Made by a program: the position numbers and the translations under genes
Shown here: positions 34,390-43,713 of the stretch, piece by piece
Position numbering within the stretch: the first letter of the stretch is position 1
How the letters are laid out: every line of letters begins with the position of its first letter
Notes under the pieces: generated by a model
What the model was told of the DNA's origin: nothing
Database searches by the model: none
What the model saw: the letters and a program-made list of their open reading frames with translations, nothing else
Assembly (NCBI RefSeq): GCF_029428675.1
Contig: NZ_JAJNEL010000001.1
Location: forward strand, 1,426,001-1,490,000
Origin: Streptomyces sp. JH14
GTDB lineage: Bacteria; Actinomycetota; Actinomycetes; Streptomycetales; Streptomycetaceae
Reading direction: 5' to 3'
Length of the DNA: 64,000 bases

Positions 34390-35616
34390 GTGCGACACCG
34401 TTCCTTGCTCATTCTCACCGCTGTGATGACCACCGGTGCTCTTACCTTGACCGCCTGCGGTTCGCGCGACGACAACAAGAGCAGCGACAGCAAGACCACC
34501 ACCGTGATCATCGGCGTGGACGCCCCGCTCACGGGCTCGCTCTCCGCCCTCGGCCAGGGCATCAAGAACTCCGTGGACCTCGCCGCCAAGACGGCGAACA
34601 AGAACAAAGAAGTCCCCGGCGTCACCTTCAAGATCCAGGAAATGGACGACCAGGCCGTACCGGCCACCGGCCACCAGAACGCCGTGTCGCTCGTCGCCAA
34701 CAAGGACGTCCTCGGCGTCGTCGGCCCGCTGAACTCCGGCGTATCGCAGTCGATGCAGAGCGACTTCGCCAAGGCCCACCTCACCCAGGTCTCGCCGGCC
34801 AACACCAACCCGGCGCTCAGCCAGGGCGACAACTGGGGCACCGGCGACCTCAAGCGCCCCTTCGACACCTACTTCCGTACGGCCACCACGGACGTCATCC
34901 AGGGCCGCTTCGCCGCGCAGTACTACTACAACGACGCGAAGAAGCGGAAGGTCTACGTCGTCGACGACAAGCAGACCTACGGCGCCGGCCTCGCGGCCAT
35001 CTTCTCCAAGGAGTTCGAGCGCCTGGGCGGCAAGGTCGTCGGCACCGACCACGTCACGGTGAAGGAGACCGACTTCTCCAGCACCGCCGACAAGGTCAAG
35101 AACTCCGGCGCCGACTCCGTCTACTTCGGCGGCCAGTACCCCGAGGGCGGCCTCCTCTCCGACCAGATCAAGAAGGCCGGAGCGAAGATCCCCGCCATGG
35201 GCGGCGACGGCATCTACGACCCCGCCTTCATCTCGGCGTCCGGCGTCGCCAACGACGGTGACCTCGCCACCTCGGTCGGCTACCCGGTCGAGCAGCTCGA
35301 CACCGCCAAGAAGTTCATCGCCGACTACTCCGCAGGCGGCTACAAGGACCCCTACGCGGCCTACGGCGGCTACTCCTACGACGCCGCCTGGTCCATCATC
35401 CAGGCCGTCAAGGCCGTCGTCGCCGAGAACGACGGCAAGCTGCCCGACGACGCCCGCGCCAAGATCACCGCGGCCATGTCCAAGGTCTCCTTCGACGGCG
35501 TGACCGGCAAGGTCGCCTTCGACGAGTACGGCGACACCACCAACAAGCAGCTCACCGTGTACGAGGTCAAGGGCGGCAAGTGGGAGTCCGTGAAGAGCGA
35601 GACCTTCAAGGACTGA
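34390..35616 (+). CDS. livK: Branched-chain amino-acid ABC transporter, substrate-binding lipoprotein
   Basis: The 408-residue protein has a lipobox (LTLTAC) and a type I periplasmic-binding fold. VIIGVDAPLTGSLSALGQGIKNSVDLA is the LivJ/K entry, followed by GVVGPLNSGVSQSMQ, VDDKQTYGAGLAAIFSKEFE and DGIYDPAF. It delivers Leu/Ile/Val or related amino acids to LivHM. It is the first gene of livKHMGF. A 15-bp hairpin after it probably limits read-through, so the binding protein is made in excess. Confidence 0.92.
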   Translation: MRHRSLLILTAVMTTGALTLTACGSRDDNKSSDSKTTTVIIGVDAPLTGSLSALGQGIKNSVDLAAKTANKNKEVPGVTFKIQEMDDQAVPATGHQNAVSLVANKDVLGVVGPLNSGVSQSMQSDFAKAHLTQVSPANTNPALSQGDNWGTGDLKRPFDTYFRTATTDVIQGRFAAQYYYNDAKKRKVYVVDDKQTYGAGLAAIFSKEFERLGGKVVGTDHVTVKETDFSSTADKVKNSGADSVYFGGQYPEGGLLSDQIKKAGAKIPAMGGDGIYDPAFISASGVANDGDLATSVGYPVEQLDTAKKFIADYSAGGYKDPYAAYGGYSYDAAWSIIQAVKAVVAENDGKLPDDARAKITAAMSKVSFDGVTGKVAFDEYGDTTNKQLTVYEVKGGKWESVKSETFKD

Positions 35617-35656
35617 CCACCGCAACACCCCGCACGACCCGCACCACCTGAACCAG

Positions 35657-35690
35657 ACCGCGCGAGGGCGCAACAGCGCCCTCGCGCGGT
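35657..35690 (+). terminator. Partial terminator/mRNA-stabilising hairpin inside liv operon
   Basis: A perfect 15-bp stem (35657-35671 with 35676-35690) with an AACA loop lies between the livK stop and the livH SD. This placement is typical of transporter operons in which the binding protein is over-produced relative to the permeases. Confidence 0.75.
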
Positions 35691-35722
35691 GTCATATCCG
35701 ACACGCTCATCGGAGGCCTGCG

Positions 35723-36655
35723 GTGCACGAACTGCCGCAAACGCTGGCCAACGGCCTGACCCTCGGTGCCCTGTATGGCCTCATCGCCATCGGCTACACC
35801 ATGGTTTACGGGATCGTCCAGCTCATCAACTTCGCCCACGGCGAGATCTTCATGATCGGGGGCTTCGGCGCCCTCACCATCTACCTCTGGCTCCCCACCG
35901 GAACAGCCCTGTGGATGGCCATCCCGCTCATGCTCATCGGCGGCGTCATAGCCTCGGTGGCCATCGCCACCGCCGCCGAGAGATTCGCCTACCGGCCACT
36001 GCGCACCGCGCCCCGCCTGGCCCCGCTGATCACCGCAATCGGTCTCTCCATCGCACTGCAGCAGATCGTCTGGGGCTTCTACCCCGACGCCAAGAAGGCC
36101 CGCAGCTTCCCCGAATTCACCGGCGACGCCTTCAAGATCACCGAGAACCTGCAGATCCAGCGCGCAGACCTCTTCCTCCTCGTCGCCGCACCCCTGTGCA
36201 TGCTGACCCTCGGCGTCTTCGTCGCCAAGAGCCGCTCCGGCCGCGCCATGCAGGCCACCGCGCAGGACCCCGACACCGCCCAGCTCATGGGCATCAACAT
36301 CAACCGCATCATCGTGATGGCCTTCGCCATCGGCGCCGCCTTCGCCGCGGTCGCAGCGGTCTCCTCCGGCCTCAAGTACGGCCAGATCAACTACGAGATG
36401 GGCTTCATCGCCGGCCTCAAGGCCTTCACCGCAGCCGTCCTCGGCGGCATCGGCAACATCTACGGCGCCATGCTCGGCGGCGTCGTACTCGGCCTCGCCG
36501 AAGCCCTCTCCATCCAGTACATCCAGGACATCCCCGGGATGGACAAGCTCGGCGGCGGAGCCTGGGCCAACGTCTGGGCGTTCGTCCTGCTCATCGTCGT
36601 CCTCCTGGTCAGGCCACAAGGCCTGCTCGGCGAACGTGTCGCGGACAGGGCGTGA
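35723..36655 (+). CDS. livH: Branched-chain amino-acid ABC transporter permease LivH
   Basis: A 310-residue permease with about eight membrane helices. The family motifs are TLGALYGLIAIGYTMVYGIVQLINFAHGE near the start and GLKAFTAAVLGGIGNIYGAMLGG, the coupling region contacting the ATPases. It pairs with LivM. The start is GTG with GGAGG nearby, and the next gene begins five bases after the stop. Confidence 0.94.
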   Translation: MHELPQTLANGLTLGALYGLIAIGYTMVYGIVQLINFAHGEIFMIGGFGALTIYLWLPTGTALWMAIPLMLIGGVIASVAIATAAERFAYRPLRTAPRLAPLITAIGLSIALQQIVWGFYPDAKKARSFPEFTGDAFKITENLQIQRADLFLLVAAPLCMLTLGVFVAKSRSGRAMQATAQDPDTAQLMGININRIIVMAFAIGAAFAAVAAVSSGLKYGQINYEMGFIAGLKAFTAAVLGGIGNIYGAMLGGVVLGLAEALSIQYIQDIPGMDKLGGGAWANVWAFVLLIVVLLVRPQGLLGERVADRA

Positions 36656-36660
36656 TACCC

Positions 36661-38498
36661 ATGACAAACACTCACGAGACCACCCCCGTCATCCCGCTCC
36701 CCGAGACCGGCGCACGACTCGCCACCACCGTCGGAGCCATCGCCACCCTCGCGAGCACCTTCCTCGCCTGGACCTGGACCGACGAATTCCCCGGCGACCT
36801 CACCGTCACCGGCTACCCCGGCGGCCTCCAGGTCATCACCCTCGTCGGCGCCGCCCTCACCCTGCTCTTCGCCCTCGCAGGCCACGGCGTACGCGGCCTC
36901 GGCTGGCTCAACCCCGCACGCGGCAACAACGCCCTGCTGCTCATCGCACTCGGCACCTTCGCCGCCACCTGGTACACCGTCATCGCCATCGCCGTGGAAC
37001 TCGGCGGCATCGCCAACCTGGAACCCGGCGGATTCGTCGCCGCAGCAGCCTCCCTCATCATGGCGCTCGCCGCACTCGGGCTGCCCGTCGACCGACGGAC
37101 CAAAGCGAACCTGCGCCGCCCCAAATGGTGGGTGTTGGTCGCTCTCGGTGCAGCAGGCCTCGGCCTTCTGCTGGCATTCCTCATCTACCAGTGGCTCCGC
37201 CTCGGCAAGATCGACCGCCCGCTGCGCCGGCCCAAGGCGCTCCCCTCCTGGGCCCAAATCCTCGTCATCGCCGCCGCGTTCGCCATCGGTCTGTCCGTCG
37301 CCTCCTACGGACTCCAGGCCGACAGCGAACTCTTCGTCGGCTTCCTGATCCTCGCCGCCTTCGGCGTCGCCACGCTCTCCCGCTCCGGACTGAGCGCCCG
37401 CCTCAAGGCACTCACCACCGAACACCGCAAGGTCACCGTCATCGCCGCCTTCGCGGCAGCCGCGGCCTTCCCGTTCACCCAGAACACCGACGAGTTCACC
37501 CTCCTCGCCGTCAGCATCCTGATCTTCGCGACCGTCGCCCTCGGCCTCAACGTCGTCGTCGGCCTCGCCGGACTGCTCGACCTCGGATACGTCGCCTTCC
37601 TCGGTGTAGGCGCCTACACCGCCGCCCTCGTCTCCGGATCGACCGCCTCAACCTTCGGCGTCCACCTCCCGTTCTGGGCCGCCGCCCTCACCGGCGCCGC
37701 CGCATCACTGATCTTCGGCGTGCTCATCGGCGCCCCCACCCTGCGGCTGCGCGGCGACTACCTCGCCATCGTCACCCTCGGCTTCGGAGAAATCTTCCGA
37801 ATCACCATGGGCAACCTCGACGGCACCTCCGGCCCCAGCGTCACCAACGGCCCCAACGGCGTCCCCAACATCCCCGACCTCAAATTCTTCGGATACGACT
37901 TCGGGGCAGAACACACCATCGGCGGCTTCACCCTCGGCTCCTACGCCAACTACTTCTGGCTGATGCTGCTCTGCACGGCACTCGTCGTCACGATCTTCGC
38001 CCGCGCAGGCAACTCCCGCATCGGCCGCGCCTGGGTCGCCATCCGCGAAGACGAAACAGCCGCCACCGCCATGGGCATCAACGGCTTCCGCGTCAAACTC
38101 ATCGCCTTCGCACTCGGCGCCACCCTCGCCGGCCTCGCCGGCACCGTACAAGCCCACGTACAGCACACCGTCGTCCCCGAGATGTACGTCTTCGCCGGAC
38201 CCGTACCGCCCAGCTCCGCGTTCCTCCTCGCCGCCGTCATCCTCGGCGGCATGGGAACCATCACCGGACCCCTGCTCGGCGCCACACTGCTGTACGTCAT
38301 CCCGACCAAGCTGCAGTTCCTCAACGACTACCAGCTGCTCTTCTTCGGCCTCGCACTCATCCTCCTGATGCGCTTCCGCCCCGAAGGAGTCGTCGCCAAC
38401 AAGCGACAGCAACTCGAATACCACGAGAACGACCCCATCGACGTACCAGAACCACGGCAGTCCGAAGAAACCGGCGCCGGCATCGCCAAGGCGGGGGC

Positions 38499-38502
<4 letters not shown>
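36661..38502 (+). CDS. livM: Branched-chain amino-acid ABC transporter permease LivM, long form
   Basis: At 613 residues this is about twice the core LivM length. The C-terminal 310 residues are the classic permease (GLNVVVGLAGLLDLGYVAFL, PTLRLRGDYLAIVTLGFGEI, and SSAFLLAAVILGGMGTITGP). The first 290 residues add several further hydrophobic helices of unknown role (LATTVGAIATLASTFLAW onwards). Similar long LivM forms are common in actinobacteria. The stop overlaps the GTG proposed for livG. Confidence 0.93.
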
Positions 38503-40117
<1,615 letters not shown>

Positions 40118-40132
40118 CCCACCCCTACACAC

Positions 40133-40177
40133 GGAAGAGGCCCGCACCCCGAATCAATCGGGATGCGGGCCTCTTCC
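40133..40177. terminator. Bidirectional terminator between livF and the ANTAR gene
   Basis: A 14-bp perfect stem (40133-40146 with 40164-40177) continues into an inner CCCGA/TCGGG helix after one mismatch. It lies between convergent genes. Confidence 0.85.
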
Positions 40178-40193
40178 CTGCACACCTACACGA

Positions 40194-40850
40194 CTACTCG
40201 CCGTTCGCAGCCCGCTTCTTCTCCTCGGCATCCTCGATCAACGCCTCGGCAAGCTGCTGCATCGACAACCGACGATCCATCGACGTCTTCTGAATCCACC
40301 GGAACGCCGCCGGCTCCGACAACCCGTAATCCGTCTGCAGAATGCTCTTCGCCCGATCCACCAGCTTCCGCGTCTCCAGCCGCTGCGCAAGATCCGCGAC
40401 CTCGGACTCCAGCGCCTTCAGCTCCGCGAACCGCGACACCGCCATCTCGATCGCCGGCACCACGTCACTCTTGCTGAACGGCTTCACGAGATACGCCATC
40501 GCACCGGCGTCCCGGGCCCGCTCCACGAGGTCGCGCTGCGAGAACGCGGTGAGCATCAGAACGGGAGCGATGGACTCCTCGGAGATCTTCTCCGCGGCGG
40601 AGATCCCGTCGAGGATCGGCATCTTCACGTCGAGGATGACGAGGTCGGGCCGGTGCTCACGGGCGAGCTCGACCGCCCTCTCGCCGTCACCGGCCTCACC
40701 GACGACCGCGTAGCCCTCTTCTTCGAGCATCTCTTTGAGGTCGAGGCGGATGAGCGCCTCGTCCTCGGCGATGACGACGCGGGTCGTCAGCGGCGGGACG
40801 TGCGACTTGTCGTCGTCGGCGACGGGCTGGGGCGACTCGGGCGTGGTCAC
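40194..40850 (-). CDS. pdtaR: ANTAR-domain response regulator (PdtaR-like)
   Basis: The 218-residue protein has a receiver domain (VVIAEDEALIRLDLKEML; phosphorylated Asp D74 in LVILDVKMP; later TAF and K in LVKPF) and a C-terminal ANTAR domain with ALESEVADLAQRLETRKLVDRAKSIL and the conserved three-helix bundle. ANTAR domains bind paired stem-loops in mRNA and prevent termination. In mycobacteria PdtaR works with the kinase PdtaS, for which there is no candidate in this window. RNA targets cannot be named. The first 22 residues are a short disordered extension. Confidence 0.92.
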   Translation of the reverse strand: MTTPESPQPVADDDKSHVPPLTTRVVIAEDEALIRLDLKEMLEEEGYAVVGEAGDGERAVELAREHRPDLVILDVKMPILDGISAAEKISEESIAPVLMLTAFSQRDLVERARDAGAMAYLVKPFSKSDVVPAIEMAVSRFAELKALESEVADLAQRLETRKLVDRAKSILQTDYGLSEPAAFRWIQKTSMDRRLSMQQLAEALIEDAEEKKRAANGE

Positions 40851-40950
40851 GGGGCTCCTCGTTCAAGACAGGGGTACTGCTGCCAAGAGCCTACCTAGTT
40901 ACGGTATGTTTGAGGCACGGAGGGTCTTCGAGATCCTTCGTTTCGAAGGG

Positions 40951-41023
40951 GCCCCGGTAGCCCAGCGGTAGAGGCCATGGATTCAAAACCCATACAGCGT
41001 CGGTTCGAATCCGACTCGGGGCA
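40951..41023 (+). tRNA. Class I tRNA with anticodon CAA (Leu-type anticodon, short variable loop)
   Basis: The 73 nt fold by hand into a canonical cloverleaf. The acceptor is GCCCCGG/TCGGGGC with one G-T pair, TA is at 8-9, and the D arm is GCC...GGC. Anticodon arm 27-43 is ATGGA-TTCAAAA-CCCAT with an A31-C39 mismatch. The variable loop has five bases (ACAGC), the T arm is GTCGG-TTCGAAT-CCGAC and the discriminator is A73, with no CCA encoded. U33 and anticodon CAA read UUG leucine codons, yet bacterial tRNA-Leu normally has a long variable arm. It may be a real tRNA-Leu variant, a differently charged tRNA or a non-decoding tRNA-like RNA. Confidence 0.75.
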
Positions 41024-41133
41024 CTTCTCCTTCGATTCCAAGGTGGATCACCGATTGGCGATCTTCACCCTTGGCGGTGAACGCATCTTCGATCCGAGTG
41101 CAGGCTCACAAGCCTCGGACGAAGATCCGCCTC

Positions 41134-41913
41134 ATGGCACAGCACAATCCTTCGATACGTGACGAAGCGCTCGCACTCCTGAGGCGTGGCGTAACCAATC
41201 GAGCGGTTTCTGAGCACCTCAACGTTCCCCGCGGAACCGTCGGCTGGTGGCTGCACGAGGATCGCAAGCGACGTGGGGCCAAGTACACGCAACCCACCGA
41301 CTGCCCGATATGCACCGGCCGAGACTTCGACCGCGTGGCGTACGCATACCTACTCGGGCTCTACCTCGGTGATGGACACATCACCTCGAAGCCCAAGCAA
41401 CATCATCTGTCGATCTTCTGCGGCGACGCCTGGCCGGGACTGATCACTGAAGCCGAGGCGGCCATGCGGCGGGTGATGCCTGCACCGCGGACGGGACGAC
41501 GCCAGCGCAGCGGCTGCGTGGAGGTCAAGTCCTTCACGAAGCACTGGACATGCGTCTTTCCGCAGCACGGCCCGGGCAAGAAGCACGAACGGCGCATCGT
41601 CCTGGAACCCTGGCAGCAAGAAATCGTCGACGCGCACCCCTGGGACTTCGTCCGGGGCCTGATCCATTCCGACGGGTGTCGCAACATGAACTGGACAACC
41701 CGCATCGTGGGTGGCGAGCGGAAGCGCTACGAGTACCCGAGATACTGGTTCACCAACGTCTCGGACGACATCAGGCAGCTCTACACCGACACCCTCGACA
41801 AGCTGGGTGTCGAGTGGAAGCACTGCACACGCGCGGGCAGAAAATACAACATCTCCGTCGCCCGACGGGCGTCCGTCGCTCTCATGGACGCTCACGTCGG
41901 GCCGAAGCACTGA
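41134..41913 (+). CDS. HTH plus LAGLIDADG-like homing-endonuclease-related protein
   Basis: A 259-residue protein. The N-terminus (about 1-40) is a helix-turn-helix (SIRDEALALLRRGVTNRAVS then LNVPRGTVGWWLHEDRK). CPIC follows as a possible zinc half-site. Then come two LAGLIDADG-type helices, AYLLGLYLGDGHI and FVRGLIHSDGCR, each ending in the metal-binding acidic residue position. Such proteins are related to homing endonucleases, though many streptomycete members are annotated as regulators. The gene sits 110 bp after the tRNA on the same strand, as a mobile or tRNA-targeting endonuclease might. An upstream ATG at 41071 is possible. Confidence 0.75.
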   Translation: MAQHNPSIRDEALALLRRGVTNRAVSEHLNVPRGTVGWWLHEDRKRRGAKYTQPTDCPICTGRDFDRVAYAYLLGLYLGDGHITSKPKQHHLSIFCGDAWPGLITEAEAAMRRVMPAPRTGRRQRSGCVEVKSFTKHWTCVFPQHGPGKKHERRIVLEPWQQEIVDAHPWDFVRGLIHSDGCRNMNWTTRIVGGERKRYEYPRYWFTNVSDDIRQLYTDTLDKLGVEWKHCTRAGRKYNISVARRASVALMDAHVGPKH

Positions 41914-41921
41914 CGACCGGA

Positions 41922-43355
41922 TTACTTGGGGCTGTCGTCCTCGCCGATGTGGTGCACGCGTACCAGGTTCGTCGATCCCGCGACGCCGGGCGGGGATCCG
42001 GCCGTGATGACCACGATGTCGCCCTTCTCGCAGCGGCCGATCCGCAGGAGTTCCTCGTCGACCTGGGCGACCATCGCGTCCGTGGAGTCGACGTGCGGGC
42101 CGAGGAAGGTCTCGACGCCCCAGGTGAGGTTCAGCTGGGAGCGGGTGGCCGGGTCCGGGGTGAAGGCCAGGAGCGGGATGGGTGAGCGGTAGCGGGAGAG
42201 TCGCTTGACCGTGTCGCCGCTCTGGGTGAAGGCGACGAGGAATTTCGCGCCGAGGAAGTCGCCCATCTCGGCGGCTGCGCGGGCGACCGCGCCGCCCTGG
42301 GTGCGGGGCTTGTTGCGGTCGGTGAGCGGGGGCAGGCCCTTGGCGAGGATGTCTTCCTCGGCGGCTTCGACGATGCGGGACATCGTGCGGACCGTCTCGA
42401 TGGGGTATTTGCCGACGCTGGTCTCGCCGGAGAGCATCACCGCGTCGGTGCCGTCGATGACGGCGTTGGCGACGTCGGAGGCTTCGGCGCGGGTGGGGCG
42501 GGAGTTGTCGATCATCGAGTCGAGCATCTGGGTGGCGACGATGACCGGTTTGGCGTTGCGCTTGGCGAGTTTGATGGCGCGCTTCTGGACGATCGGGACT
42601 TGTTCGAGGGGCATTTCGACGCCGAGGTCGCCGCGGGCGACCATGATGCCGTCGAAGGCGGCGACGATGCCGTCGATGTTCTCCACGGCCTGGGGTTTTT
42701 CCACCTTGGCGATGACGGGGAGGCGGCGGCCCTCTTCGTCCATGATGCGGTGGACGTCGTCGATGTCGTGTCCGTTGCGTACGAAGGAGAGGGCGATGAT
42801 GTCGGCGCCGGTGCGCAGGGCCCAGCGGAGGTCTTCGATGTCCTTGCCGGAGAGTGCGGGGACGGAGACGGCGACGCCGGGGAGGTTGAGGCCTTTGTTG
42901 TCGGAGACCATGCCTCCTTCGATGACGGTGGTGAGGACGCGGGGGCCGTCGATGCCGGTGACTTGGAGGGTCACGCGGCCGTCGTCGACGAGGATGCGTT
43001 CGCCGGGGCTGACGTCGGTGTTGAGGCCGTCGTAGGTGGTGCCGCAGGTGTTGCGGTCGCCTTCGACGGGTTCGGTGGTGATGGTGAAGGTGTCGCCGCG
43101 TTCAAGGAGTACGGGGCCTTCGCGGAAGCGGCCGAGGCGGATCTTCGGGCCTTGAAGGTCGGCGAGGATCCCGACGCTGCGGCCGGTTTCGTCGGAGGCT
43201 TTGCGTACGTGGCGGTAGCGCTGTTCGTGTTCGACGTAGGTGCCGTGGCTGAGGTTGAAGCGGGCGATGTCCATGCCGGCTTCGACGAGTGCCTTGATCT
43301 GGTCGTATGTGTCGGTGGCTGGGCCCAGGGTGCAGACGATTTTTGCTCGGCGCAT
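41922..43355 (-). CDS. pyk: Pyruvate kinase
   Basis: Pyk converts phosphoenolpyruvate and ADP to pyruvate and ATP. The 477-residue length is normal. The start is MRRAKIVCTLGPATDTYDQI, FNLSHG and ILADLQGPKIRLG bind substrate, and VMVARGDLGVEMPLEQVPIVQKRAIKLA holds the catalytic and metal-binding residues. AVMLSGETSVGKYPIETV closes the barrel. The C-terminal allosteric domain is complete. The gene is in the usual core position beside the liv operon and ANTAR gene. Confidence 0.96.
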   Translation of the reverse strand: MRRAKIVCTLGPATDTYDQIKALVEAGMDIARFNLSHGTYVEHEQRYRHVRKASDETGRSVGILADLQGPKIRLGRFREGPVLLERGDTFTITTEPVEGDRNTCGTTYDGLNTDVSPGERILVDDGRVTLQVTGIDGPRVLTTVIEGGMVSDNKGLNLPGVAVSVPALSGKDIEDLRWALRTGADIIALSFVRNGHDIDDVHRIMDEEGRRLPVIAKVEKPQAVENIDGIVAAFDGIMVARGDLGVEMPLEQVPIVQKRAIKLAKRNAKPVIVATQMLDSMIDNSRPTRAEASDVANAVIDGTDAVMLSGETSVGKYPIETVRTMSRIVEAAEEDILAKGLPPLTDRNKPRTQGGAVARAAAEMGDFLGAKFLVAFTQSGDTVKRLSRYRSPIPLLAFTPDPATRSQLNLTWGVETFLGPHVDSTDAMVAQVDEELLRIGRCEKGDIVVITAGSPPGVAGSTNLVRVHHIGEDDSPK

Positions 43356-43713
43356 GGTTTGAGCCTAGACCTTACCTACGGGTAGCGATTCGGGTCCGCG
43401 TGTCGTCTCAACAACCTTTGGGTGAAGGGTTATTGACAAGTGTTGAATTGTGCAGTGGGGCGCTCCGATGAGCATTCTGTTCGGAGTTTTGGGGTGCGAT
43501 GGTGAAGCGGGCGTTGACCTGGGCGTAGATGGTTTCGCCGTCGGGTTCGGGGATGTCGGTGGGGGGCGGCGTGGGGGCGTGGGTCCGCGCCGCCTCGGGG
43601 TCCGACGCGTGTGGTCATCAGATAGAAACCTGCGAGGGGTGTTGCCGGGTGCTGTCGGTGGGTCATTATCTACGCGCGTTGTGCAGTGCGAGATCTGATC
43701 TGTGGGAGTAGAG
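43356..43713. other. 358-bp intergenic region between divergent pyk and nucleotidase genes
   Basis: Should contain both promoters. The minus strand has TTGTCA near 43439 but no clear paired -10. The plus strand has TTGCCG followed 18 bp later by TTATCT (ending about 43670), a plausible promoter for the nucleotidase. A short minus-strand reading frame around 43480-43640 ends with EPDGETIYAQVNARFTIAP and may be a gene remnant. I cannot assign it. Confidence 0.35.

Noticed and set aside
43480-43640. Small minus-strand gene ending in EPDGETIYAQVNARFTIAP
   Set aside because: No credible start or SD and no recognised family. It was kept only as a possible remnant.
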